Source: Cercis canadensis
Lineage: Eukaryota; Streptophyta; Magnoliopsida; Fabales; Fabaceae
NCBI GenBank assembly: GCA_003255065.1
Contig: QAOA01003702.1
Location: 5,926-69,925 of the forward strand
Reading direction: 5' to 3'
DNA: 64,000 bases
Shown: positions 26,891 through 39,480 of the stretch, one piece after another
Layout: every line of letters starts with the position of its first letter
Numbering within the stretch: the first letter of the stretch is position 1
Notes under the pieces: generated by a model
The model's input: only the letters and a program-made list of their open reading frames with translations
Told to the model about the DNA's origin: nothing
Databases searched by the model: none
Position numbers and translations under genes: made by a program

Positions 26891-29800
26891 TGTTTCGGTT
26901 CGTCCCTCTATCTGACTTGGATATTTTCTTTGGTTTCACTGTATCTGACCTGGGTCCCTGTTTCGGTAAGTCCCTATATCTAACTCGGATATTTTTCTTG
27001 GGTTTCACTGTATTTGGGAAGGGGTTGTTTCCTAGAGGGTCAATGTATCTGGCCTGGGACCCAATTTCGAGTCGTCCCTATATCTAACTCTGACAAATTT
27101 CTTGGGTTCCACTCTTTCTGGGGAGGTACTGTTTCCTAGTAGGTCATTGACTCTAGCCCGGACCCTGTTTCGGTTCGTCCCTCTATTTGACTCAGATATT
27201 TTACTTTGGTTTCACAGTATCTGACTTGGGACCCTGTTTCGGTTCGTCCCTGTATCTGACTCGGATATTTTCTAGGTTCCACTTTATCTAGACTGGGACC
27301 ATGTTTCGGGCCGTCCCTGTATCTGAGTCGGATATTTTTCATGGGTTTCACTGTACTTGGAAAGGGACTGTTTCCTGGTGGGTCATTGTATCTGGCCCGT
27401 GACCCTGTTTCGGTTTGTCCATCTATCTGACTCAGATATTTTTTTTTTTGCTCTCTCTGTAGTTGGGAAGGGACTGTTTCCCCGTGGGTCAATGTATCTA
27501 GCCTGTGACCCTGTTTCGGGTTGTCCCTGTATCTGGCTCAGATATTTTTCTTTGGTTTCACTGTATCTGACCTGGGACCCTGTTTCGGTTCGTCCTTGTA
27601 TCTGACTCGGATATTTTTCTTAGGTTCCACTGTATCTGGACTGGGACCATGTTTTGGGTCGTCCCTGTATCTGACTCGGATATTTTTCATGGGTTTAACT
27701 GTACATGGGAAGGGACTGTTTCCTGGTGGGTCATTGTATCTGGCCTGTGACCCTGTTTCGGGTCGTCCCTGTATCTGGCTCGGATATTTTTCTTTGGTTT
27801 CACTGTATCTGACCTGGGAACCTGTTTCGGTTCGTCCTTGTATTTGACTCGGATATTTTTCTTTGGTTTCACTATATCTGACCTGTTACCCTGTTTCGGT
27901 TCGTGCTTATATCTAACTCGGATATTTTTCTTGGGTTTCACAGTATTTGGGAATGGGATGTTTCCTAGAGGGTCAATGCATCTGGCCCAGGACCCTGTTT
28001 CGAGTCGTTTCTGTATCTGACTCGGATAATTTTCTTGCGTTTCACTATTTCTGGAAAGGTACTGTTTCTTGGTGGGTCCTTGAATCTAGCCCGAGACCCT
28101 GTTTCGGTTCGTCCCTCTATCTGACTTAGATATTTTTTCTTTGGTTTCACTATATCTGACCTGGGACCCAGTTTCGGTTGGTCCTTGTATCTGACTCAGA
28201 TATTTTTCTTTGGTTTCACTGTATCAGACCTGGGACCCTGTTTCGTTTCATCCTTGTATCTGACTCGGATATTTTTCTTTGGTTTCATTGTATCTGACCT
28301 GGGACCCTGTTTCGGTTCTTCCATATATCTAACTCGGATATTTTTCTTGGGTTTCACTGTATTTGGTAAGGGGTTTTTTCCTAGAGGGTCAATGTATCTA
28401 GCCAGGGACCCTGTTTCGAGTCGTCCCTGTATCTGACTCGGATAATTTTCTTTGGTTTCACTGTATCTGGGAAGGTACTGTTTCCTAGTGGCTCATTGAA
28501 TCTGGCCCAGGACCCTGTTTCAGTTCGTCCCTTTATCTGACTCAGATATATTTCTTGGGTTTCTCTCTAGTTGGGAAGGGACAGTTTCTTGCTGGGTCAT
28601 TGAATCTGGCCCGGGACCCTGTTTCGGTTCGTCCCTCTATCTGACTTAGATATTTTTCTTTGGTTTCACTGTAGCTGACCTTGGACCCTGTTTCGTTTTG
28701 TCCTTGTATCTGACTCAGATATTTTTCTTCGGTTTCACTGTATCTGACCTGGGACCCTGGTTCGGTTCGTCCCTCTATCTGACTCGGATATTTTTCTTTG
28801 GTTTCACTGTATCTGTCCTGGGACCCTGTTTCGGTTCGTCCCTATATCTAACTCGGATATTTTTCTTGGGTTTCACTGTATTTGGGAAGGGGTTGTTTCC
28901 TAGAGGGTCAATGTATCTGGCCTGGGTTCGTATTTCGAGTCATCCCAGTATCTAACTCAACAATTTTCTTGGGTTCCACTGTTTCTGGGGAGGTACTGTT
29001 TCCTAGTGGGTCATTGAATCTAGCTTGGGATCCTGTTTCGGTTCGTCCCTCTATCTGACACATATATTTTTCTGTGGTTTCAATGTATCTGACCTGGGAC
29101 CCTGTTTCGATTCGTCCCTGTATCTGACTCGGATATTTTTCTAGGTTCCACTGTATCTAGACTGGGACCATGTTTCGGGCCGTCCCTGTATCTGACTCGG
29201 ATATTTTTCATGGGTTTCACTGAACTTGGGAAGGGATTGTTTCCTGGTGGGTCATTGTATCTGGCCCGTGACCCTGTTTTGGTTTGTCCTTCTATCTGAC
29301 TCATTTATTTTTCTTGGGTTTCTCTGTAGTTGGGAAGGGACTGTTTCCGGTAGGTCATTGTATCTGGCCTGTGACCCTGTTTCGGGTCGTCCATGTATCT
29401 GGCTCGGATACTTTTCTTTGGTTTCACTGTATCTAACCTGGGACCCTGTTTCGGTTCGTCCCTGTATGTGACTTGGATATTTTTCTTAGGTTCCACTGTA
29501 TCTGGACTGGGACCATGTTTCAGGTCGTCCCTGTATCTAACTCGGATATTTTTCATGGGTTTCACTGTACTTGGGAAGGGACTGTTTCCTGGTGGGTCAT
29601 TGTATCTGGCCCGTGAGCTTGTTTCGGGTCGTCCCTGTATTTGGCTTGGATATTTTTCTTTGGTTTCACTGTATCTGTCCTGGGATCCTGTTTCGGTTCG
29701 TCCTTGTATCTGACTCGGATCTTTTTCTTTGGTTTGACTGTATCTGACCTGGTACCCTATTTCGGTTCATGCTTATATCTAACTCGGATATTTTTCATGG

Positions 29801-31069
29801 GTTTCACTGTATTTAGGAATGGGATGTTTCCTAGAGGGTCAATGTATCTGGCCCAGGACCCTGTTTCGAGTTGTTCCAGTATCTGACTCAGATATTTTTC
29901 TTTGGTTTCATTGTATCTGACCTGGGTCCCTGTTTCGGTTCTTCCCTATATCTAACTCGGATATTTTTGTTGGGTTTCACAGTATTTAGTAAGGGGTTTT
30001 TTCCTAGAGGGTCAATGTATCTAGCCAGGGACCCTGTTTCGAGTCGTCCCTGTATCTGACTCGGATAATTTTCTTGGGTTTCACTATATCTGGGAAGGTA
30101 CTGTTTCCTTGTAGGTCATTGAATCTGGCCTGGGACCCTGTTTCGGTTCGTCCCTCCATCTGAATCAGATATTTTTCTTTGGTTTCACTATATCTGTCCT
30201 GGGACCCTGTTTCGATTCGTCCCTCTATCTGACTCGGATATTTTTCTATCATTTCAATGTATCTGACCTGGGACCTTGTTTCAGTTCGTCCCTATATCTA
30301 ACTCGGATATTTTTCTTGGGTTTCACTGTTGTCGGTAAGGGGTTTTTTCCTAGAGGGTCAATGTATCTAGCCAGGGACCCTGTTTCGAGTCGTCCCTGCA
30401 TCTGACTCGGATAATTTTCTTTGGTTTCACTGTATCTGTGAAGGTACTGTTTCCTTGTAAGTCATTTAATCTGGCCCGGGACCCTGTTTCGGTTCGTCCC
30501 TCTATCCGTATCAGATATTTTTCTTTGGTTTCACTATATCTGACCTAGGACCCTGTTTCGGTTCGTCCCTCTATCTGACTCGGATATTTTTCTTAGGTTT
30601 CACTGTATTTGGGAAAGGGGTTGTTTCCTAGAGGGTCAATGTATCTGGCCTAGGGCCCTATTTCGAATCCTCCCTGTATCTAACTCTGACATTATTCTTG
30701 GGTTCTACTGTTTCTGGGGAGTACTGTTTCCTAGTGGGTCATTGAATCTAGCCCGGGTCCCTGTTTCGGTTCGTCCCTCTATCTAGCTCAGATATTTTTC
30801 TTTGGTTTCATTGTATCTGACCTGGTACCCTGTTTCTGTTCGTCCCTGTATCTTACTCGGATATTTTTCTTAGGTTCCACTGTATCTGGACTTGGACCAT
30901 GTTTCGGGTCGTCCCTGTATCTGACTTGGATATTTTTCATGGGTTTCACTGTACCTGGGAAGGGACTGTTTCCTGGTGGGTCATTGTATCTGGCCCGTGA
31001 CGCTGTTTCGGGTCGTCCCTGTATCTAGCTCGGATATTTTTCTTTTGTTTCACTTTATCTGACCTGGAC

Positions 31070-31690
31070 CCTGCTCCGGTTTGTCCCTGTATCTGGCTCG
31101 GATATTTTTCTTAGGTTCCACTGTATCTGGACTGGGACCATGTTTCGGGTCATCCCTGTATCTGACTCGGATATTTTTCATGGGTTTCACTGTACTTGGG
31201 AATGGACTTTTTCCTGGTGGGTCATTGTATCTAGCCCGTGACCCCGTTTCGGGTCGTCCCTGTATCTGGCTCGAATATTTTTCTTTGGTTTCACTGTATC
31301 TGACCTGGGACCCTGTTTCAGTTCGTCCTTGTATCTGACTCGGATATTTTTCTTTGGTTTCACTGTATCTGACCTGGACCCTGTTCCGGTTCGTCCCTGT
31401 ATCTGACTCGGATATTTTTCTTAGGTTCCACTGTATCTGGACTAGCACCATGTTTCGGGTCATCCCTGTATCTGACTCGGATATTTTTCATAGGTTTCAC
31501 TGTACTTGGGAATGGACTTTTTCCTGGTGGGTCATTGTATCTAGCCCGTGACCCCGTTTCGGGTAGTCCCTGTATCTGGCTCGAATATTTTTCTTTGGTT
31601 TCACTGTATCTGACCTGGGACCCTGTTTCAGTTCGTCCTTGTATCTGACTCGGATATTTTTCTTTGGTTTCACTGTATCTGACCTGGAAC
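31070..31690 (+). repeat. 310-bp tandem duplication
   Basis: About 31070-31379 is repeated at 31380-31689. Both copies share GACCTGGACCCTG, which lacks one G relative to consensus, and ATGGACTTTTTCCTGG in module C. Three short monomers and one long monomer give 311 bp; the shared 1-bp deletion gives the observed 310. Confidence 0.82.
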
Positions 31691-31712
31691 CCTGTTTTGG
31701 TTCGTGCTTATA
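31644..31712 (+). repeat. Representative short monomer (A-B, 69 bp)
   Basis: A clean example of the short form. Module A occupies 31644-31677 (34 bp, starts TCTGACTCGGATATTTTTC, ends ACTGTA). Module B occupies 31678-31712 (35 bp, starts TCTGACCTGG). Both start TCTGAC. By eye the two align at about 17 of 35 positions with one gap, which suggests but does not prove a common origin. The length is exactly 23 codons, which explains the 23-residue periodicity of translated frames through runs of short monomers. Confidence 0.9.
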
Positions 31713-34700
31713 TCTAACTCGGATATTTTTCTTAGGTTTCACTGTATTTGGGAATGGGATGTTTCCTAGAGGGTTAATGTATCTGGCCCAGGGCCCTATT
31801 TCCAGTCGTTCCTGTATCTGACTCGGATAATTTTCTTGGGTTTCACTTTATCTGGAAAGGTACTGTTTCTTGGTGGGTCATTGAATCTGGCCCGTAACCC
31901 TGTTTTGGTTTGTCCCTCTATCTGACTTAGATATTGTTCTTTGGTTTCATTGTATCTGACCAGGGACCCAGTTTCGGTTCGTCCTCTTATCTGACTCGGA
32001 TATTTTTCTATGGGTTCAGTGTATCTGACCTGGGACCCTGTTTTGTTTCGTCCTTGTATCTTACTCGGATATTTTTCTTTGGTTTCATTGTATCTGACCT
32101 GGGACCCTGTTTCGGTTCGTCCCTATATCTAACTCGGATATTTTTCTTGGGTTTCACTGTATTTGGTAAGGGTTTTTTCCTAGAGGGTCAATGTATCTAG
32201 CCAGGGACCCTGTTTCGAGTCGTCCCTGTATCTGACTTGGATAATTTTCTTGGGTTTCGCTGTATATGGGAAGGTACTGTTTCCTGGTGGGTCATTGAAT
32301 CTGGCCTGGGACCCTGTTTCGGTTTCGTCCTTCTATCTGACTCAGATATTTTTCTTGGGTTTCTCTGTAGTTAGGAAGGGACTATTTCTTGGTAAGTCAT
32401 TGAATCTGGCCCGGGACCCTGTTTCGGTTCGTCCCTCTATTTGACTTAGATATTTTTCTTTGGTTTCACTGTAGCTGACCTGGGACCCTGTTTCGGTTCT
32501 TCCTTGTATCTGACTCGGATATTTCTCTTTCGTTTCACTGTATCTGACCTGGTGCCCTGTTTCGGTTCGTGCTTATTTCTAACTCGGATATTTTTCTTGG
32601 GTTTCACTTTATTTGACCTGGGAACTTGTTTCGGTTCGTCCCTATATCTAACTCGGATAATTTACTTGGCTTTCGCTGTATTTGGGAAGGGGTTTTTCCT
32701 AGATGGTCAATGTATCTAGCCCGGGACCCTATTTCGAGTCGTCCCTGTATCTGACTCGGATAATTTTCTTGGGTTTCACTGTATCTGGGAAGGTATTGTT
32801 TCCTTGTAGGTCATTGAATCTGGCCCGGGACCCTGTTTCGGTTCGTCCCTCTATCTGACTCAGATATTTTTCTTTGGTTTCACTGTATCTGACCTGGGAC
32901 CCTGTTTCGGTTCGTCCCTCTATCTGACTCAGATATTTTTCTTTGGTTTCACTGTATCTGACCTAGGACCCTGTTTCAGTTCGTCCCTGTATCTAACTCG
33001 GATATTTTTCTGGGGTTTCACTGTATTCGGTAAGGGTTTTTTGCTAGAGGGTCAATGTATCTAGCCAGGGACCTTGTTTCGAGTCGTCCCTGTATCTAAC
33101 TCGGATAATTTTCTTGGGTTTCACTGTATCTGGGAAGGTACTGTTTCCTTGTAGGTCATTGAATCTGGGTCGGGACCCTGTCTCGGTTCGTCCTTCTATC
33201 TGAATCAGATATTTTTCTTTGGTTTCACTATATCTGACCTGGGAACCTGTTTCGGTTCGTCCCTCTATCTAACTCGAATATTTTTCTTTGGTTTCACTGT
33301 ATCTGACCTGGGACCCTGTTTCGGTTCGTCCCTATATCTAATTCGGATATTTTTCTTGGGTTCCACTGTATTTGGGAAAGGGGTTGTTTCCTAGAGAGTC
33401 AATGTATCTGGCCTAGGGCCCTATTTCGAATCGTTCCTGTATCTAACTCTGACAATATTCTTGGCTTCCACTATTTCTGGGGAGTACTGTTTCCTAGTGG
33501 GTCATTGAATCTAGCCCGGGACCCTGTTTCGGTTCGTCCCTCTATCTGACTCATATATTTTTTTTTGGTTTCACTGTATGTGACTTTGGACCCTGTTTCG
33601 GTTCGTCCCTGTATCTGACTCGGATATTTTTCATGGGTTTCACTATAATTGGGAAGGGATTGTTTCCTGGTAGGTCATTGTATCTGTCCCGTGACCCTGT
33701 TTCGGGTCTTCCCTGTATCTAGCTCGGATATTTTTCTTTTGTTTCACTGTATCTGACCTGGGACCCAGTTTCGGTTCGTCCTTGTATCTGACTCGGATAT
33801 TTTTCTATGGTTTCACTGTATCTGACCTGGGACCCAGTTTTGTTTCGTCCTTGTATCTGACTCGGATATTTTTCTTTGGTTTCATTGTATCTGACCTGGG
33901 ACCCTGTTTCGGTTCGTCCCTATATCTAACTCGGATATTTTTCTTGGGTTTCACTGTATTTGGTAAGGGGTTTTTTCTTAGAGGGTCAATGTATCTAGCC
34001 AGGGACCCTGTTTCGAGTCGTCCCTGTATCTGACTTGGATAATTTTCTTGGGTTTCGCTGTATATGGGAAGGTACTGTTTCCTGGTGGGTCATTGCATCT
34101 GGCCCGTGACCCTGTTTCGGGTCGTCCCTGTATCTAGCTCGGATATTTTTCTTTGGTTTCACTGTATCTGACCTGGGACCCTGTTTCGGTTCGTCCTTGT
34201 ATCTGACTCGGATATTTTTCTTTGGTTTCACTGTATCTGATCTCGTACCCTGTTTCGGTTCGTGCTTATATCTAACTCGGATATTTTTCTTGGGTTTCAC
34301 TATATTTGGGAATGGGATGTTTCCTAGAGGGTCAATGTATCTGGCCCAGGCCCCTGTTTCGAGTCGTTCCTGTATCTGACTCGGATATTTTTCTTGGGTT
34401 TCACTGTATTTGGGAAGGGGTTGTTTCCTAGAGGGTCAATGTATCTGGCCTCGGACCCTATTTCGAGTCGTCCCTGTATCTAACTCTGACAATTTTCTTG
34501 GGGTGCATTGTTTCTAGGTAGGTATTGTTTCCTAGTGGGTCATTGAATCTAGCCCGGGACCCTGTTCCGGTTCGTCCCTCTATCTGACTCAGATATTTTT
34601 CTTTGGTTTCACTGTATCTGACCTGGGACCCTATTTCGTCCCTGTATCTGACTCGGATATTTTTCTTAGGTTCCATTTTATCCAAACTGGGACCATGTTT

Positions 34701-37139
34701 CGGGCCGTCTCTGTATCTGACTCGGATATTTTTCATGGGTTTCACTATACTTGAGAAGGGACTGTTTCCTGGTGGGTCATTGCATCTGGCCCGTGACCCT
34801 GTTTCGGGTCGTCCCTGTATCTGGCTCGGATATTTTTCTTTGGTTTCACTGAATCTGACTTGGGAACCTGTTTCGGTTCGTCCTTGTATCTGACTCGGAT
34901 ATTTCTCTTTGGTTTCACTGTATCTGTCCTGGTACCCTGTTTCGGTTCGTGCTTATATCTAACTCGGATATTTTTCTTGGGTTTCACTATATTTGGGAAT
35001 GGGATATTTCCTAGAGGGTCAATGTATCTGGCCCAGGACCCTGTTTCGAGTCGTTCCTGTTTCTGACTCGGATAATTTTCTTTGGTTTCACTGTATATGG
35101 AAAAGGTAGTGCTTCTTGGTGGGTCATTGAATATGGCCCGGGACCCTATTTTGGTTCTTCCCTCTATCTGACTTAGATATTTTTCTTTGGTTTCACTGTA
35201 TCTGACTTGGGACCCAGTTTCGGTTCGTCCTTGTATCTGACTCGGATATTTTTCTTTGGTTTCATTGTATCTGACATGGGAACCTGTTTCGTTTCGTCCT
35301 TGTATCTGACTTGGATATATTTCTTTGGTTTCATTGTATCTGACCTAGGACCCTGTTTCGGTTCGTCCCTATGTCTAACTCAGATATTTTTCTTGGGTTT
35401 CACTGCATTTGGTAAGGGGTTTTTTCCTAGAGGGTCAATGTATCTAGCCAGGGACCCTGTTTTGAATCGTCCTTGTATCTGACTCGGATAATTTTCTTAG
35501 GTTTCACTATATATGGGAACATACTGTTTCCTGGTGGGTCATTGAATCTGGCCCGGGACCCTGTTTCTGTTCATCCCTCTATCTGACTCAGATATTTTTC
35601 TTGGGTTTCTCTGTAGTTTGGAAGGGACTGTTTCTTGGTGGGTCATTGAATCTGGCCCGGGACCCTGTTTCTGTTCGTCCCTCTATCTGACTTAGATATT
35701 TTTCTTTGGTTTCACTGTAGCTGACCTGGGACCCTGTTTCGGTTCTTCCTTGTATCTGACTCGGATATTTCTCTTTTGTTTCACTGTATCTGACCTGGTA
35801 CCCCGTTTCGGTTCGTCCTTATATCTAACTCGAATATTTTTCTTAGGTTTCACTGTATTTCACCTGGGACCCTGTTTCGGTTCGTCCCTATATCTGACTC
35901 GGATAATTTTCTTGGGTTTCACTGTATATCGAAAGGTACTGTTTCTTGGTGGGTCATTGAATCTGGCCCGGGACCCTGTTTCGGTTCGTCCCTCTATCTG
36001 GCTTAGATATTTTTCTTCGGTTTCACTGTATCTGACTTGGGACCCAGTTTCGGTTCGTCCTTGTATCTGACTCGGATATTTTTCTTTGGTTTCACTATAT
36101 CTGACATGGGACCCAGTTTCGTTTCGTCCTTGTATCTGACTCGGATATTTTTCTTTTGTTTCATTGTATCTGACCTAGGACCCTGTTTCGGTTCGTCCCT
36201 ATATCTAACTCGTATAATTTTCTTGGGTTTCACTGTATTTGGGAAGGGGTTTTTTCCTAGAGGGTCAATGTATCTAGCCCGGGACCCTGTTTCGAGTCGT
36301 CCCTGTATCTGACTAGGATAAATTTCTTGGGTTTCGCTTTATCTGGGAAGGTAATTTTTCCTGGTAGGTCATTGAATCTGGCCCGGGACCCTGTTTCGGT
36401 TCGTCCCTCTATCTGACTCAGATATTTTTCTTAGGTTTCTCTGTAGTTGGGAAGGGACTATTTCTTGGTGGGTCATTGAATCTGGCCCGGGAACCTGTTT
36501 CGGTTCGTCCCTCGATCTGACTTAGATATTTTTCTTTGGTTTCATTGTAGCTGACCTAGGACCCTGTTTCGGTTCTTCCTTGTATCTGACTCGGATATTT
36601 TTCTTTGGTTTCACTGTATCTGACCTCGTACCCTGTTTCGGTTCGTCCTTATATCTAACTCGGATATTTTTCTTGGGTTTCACTGTATTTGACCTGGGAC
36701 CCAGATTTGGTTCATCCCTACATCTAACTCCGATTATTTTCTTGGGTTTTATTGTATTTTGGAAGGGGTTTTTTCCTAGAGGGTCAATGTATCTAGCCCG
36801 GGAACCTGTTTCGAGTCGTCCCTGTATCTGACTCAGATAATTTTCTTGGGTTTCGCTGTATCTGGGAAGGTACTTTTTCCTGGTAGGTCATTGAATCTGG
36901 CCTAGGATCCTGTTTCGGATCATCCCTCTATCTGACTTATATATTTTTTTTTGGTTTCACTTTATCTGACTTGGGACCCAGTTTCGGTTCGTCCTTGTAT
37001 CTGACTCGGATATTTTTCTTTGGTTTCACTGTATCTGACATGGGACCCTGTTTCGTTTCGTCCTTGTATCTGACTCGCATATTTTTCTTTGGTTTCATTG
37101 TATCTGACCTAGGACCCTGTTTCAGTTCGTCCCTATGTC

Positions 37140-39480
37140 TAACTCGGATATTTTTCATGGGTTTCATTGTACTTGGGAAGGGACTGTTTCCTGGTGGGTC
37201 ATTGTATCTGGCCCGTGACCCTGTTTTGGGTCGTCCCTGTATCTGGGTCAGATATTTTTCTTTGGTTTCACCTTATCTAACCTGGGACCCTGTTTCGGTT
37301 CGTGCTTATATCTAACTCGGATATTTTTCTTAGGTTTCACTGTATTTGGTAAGGGGTTTTTTCCTAGAGGTTCAATGTATCTAGCCCGGGATCCGGTTTC
37401 GAGTCGTCCCTGTATCTGACTCAGATAATTTTCTTGGGTTTCACTGTATCTGGGAAGGTACTGTATCCTTGTAGGTCATTGAATCTGGCCCGAGATCCTG
37501 TTTCGGTTCGTCCCTCTATCTGACTCAGATATTTTTCTTTGGTTTCACTGTATCTGACCTAGGACCCTGTTTCGGTTCGTGCCCGAATCTGACTCGGATA
37601 TTTTTCTTAGGTTCCACTATATCTAGTCCTGGACCATGTTTCGGGCCGTCACTGTATCTGTCTCGGATATTTTTCATGGGTTTCACTGTACTTGGGAAGG
37701 GACTGTTTCCTGGTGGGTCATTGTATCTGGCCCGTGACCCTGTTTCGCTTCGTCCCTTTATCTGACTCAGATATTTTTCTTGGGTTTCTCTGTAGTTGGG
37801 AAGGGACTGTTTCTCGGTGGGTCATTGTATCTGGCCTGTGACCCTGTTTCGGGTCGTCCCTGTATCTGGCTCAGATATTTTTCTTTGGTTTCACTGTATC
37901 TGACCAGGGACCCTTTTTCGGTTCATCCCTGTATCTGACTCGGATATTTTTCTTAGGTTCCACTGTATCTGGACTGGGACCATGTTTCGTGTCGTCCCTG
38001 TATCTGACTCGGATATTTTTCATGGGTTTCACTGTACTTGGGAAGGGATTGTTTCCTTGTGGGTCATTATATCTGGCCCGTGACCCTGTTTCGGGTCGCC
38101 CTGTACCTGGCTCGAATATTTTTCTTTGGTTTCACTGTATCTGACCTGGTACCCTATTTCGGTTCGTCCTTATATGTAACTCGGATATTTTTCTTGGGTT
38201 TCACTGTATTTGACCTGGGACCCTGTTTCGGTTCGTCCCTATATCTAACTCGGATAATTTTCTTTGGATTCACTGTATTTCGGAAGGGGTTTTTTCCTAG
38301 AGGGTCAATGTATCTAGCCCGGGACCCTATTTCGAGTCGTCCCTGTATCTGACTCGGATAATTTTCTTGGGTTCCACTGTATCTGGGAAGGTACTGTTTC
38401 CTGGTAGGTCATTGAATCTGGCCGGGGACCCTGTTTCGGTTCGTCCCTCTATCTGACTCAGATATTTTTCTTTGGTTTCACTGTATCTGACTTGGAACCC
38501 AGTTTTGGTTCATCCTTGTATCTGACTCGGAAATTTTTCTTTGGTTTCACTGTATCTGACATGGGACCCTGTTTCGTTTCGCCCTTGTATCTGACTCGGA
38601 TATTTTTCTTTGGTTTCATTGTATCTGACCTGGGACCCTATTTCGGTTCGTCCCTATATCTAACTCGGATATTTTTCTTGGGTTTCACTGTATTTGGTAA
38701 GGGGTTTTTTCCTAGAGGGTCAATGTATCTAGCCAGGGACCCTATTTCGGTTCGTCCCTATATCTAACTCGGATAATTTTCTTGGGTTTCACTGTATTTG
38801 GGAAGGGTTTTTTCCTAGAGGGTCAATGTATCTAGCCCGGGACCCTATTTCGAGTTGTCCCTGTATGTGAGTCGGATAATTTTCTTAGGTTTCACTGTAT
38901 CTGGGAAGGTACTGTTTCCTGGTGGGTCATTGAATCTGGCTCGGGATCCTGTTTCGGTTCATCCCTCTATCTGACTAAGATATTTTTCTTTGGTTTCACT
39001 GTATCTGACCTAGGACCCTGTTTCGGTTCGTCCCTGTATCTGACTCGGATATTTTTCTTAGGTTCCGCTGTATCTAGACTGGGACCATGTTTCGAGCCGT
39101 CACTATATCTGACTCGGATATTTTTCATGGGTTTCATTGTACTTGGGAAGGGACTGTTTCCTGGTGGGTCATTGTATCTGGCCCGTGACCCTGTTTTGGG
39201 TCGTCCCTGTATCTGGGTCAGATATTTTTCTTTGGTTTCATTGTATCTGACCTAGGACCCTGTTTCGGTTCGTCCCTCTGTCTAACTCGGATATTTTTCT
39301 TGGGTTTCACTGCATTTGGTAAGGGGTTTTTTCCTAGAGGTTCAATGTATCTAGCCGGGATCCTGTTTCGAGTCGTCCCTGTATCTGACTCAGATAATTT
39401 TCTTGGGTTTCACTGTATCTGGGAAGGTACTGTTTCCTTGTAGGTCATTGAATATGGCCCGGGACCCTTTTCGGTTCGTC
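37140..39480 (+). repeat. Dispersed duplicate blocks about 1.97 kb apart
   Basis: About 37140-37260 matches 39110-39230 (offset 1970), including the variant ATCTGGGTCAGATATTTTTC. About 37320-37500 matches 39294-39475, including GAGGTTCAATGTATCTAGCC. The offset changes slightly between the pieces, so monomers or small indels differ between copies. The rest of the interval is ordinary mixed monomers. Confidence 0.6.
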
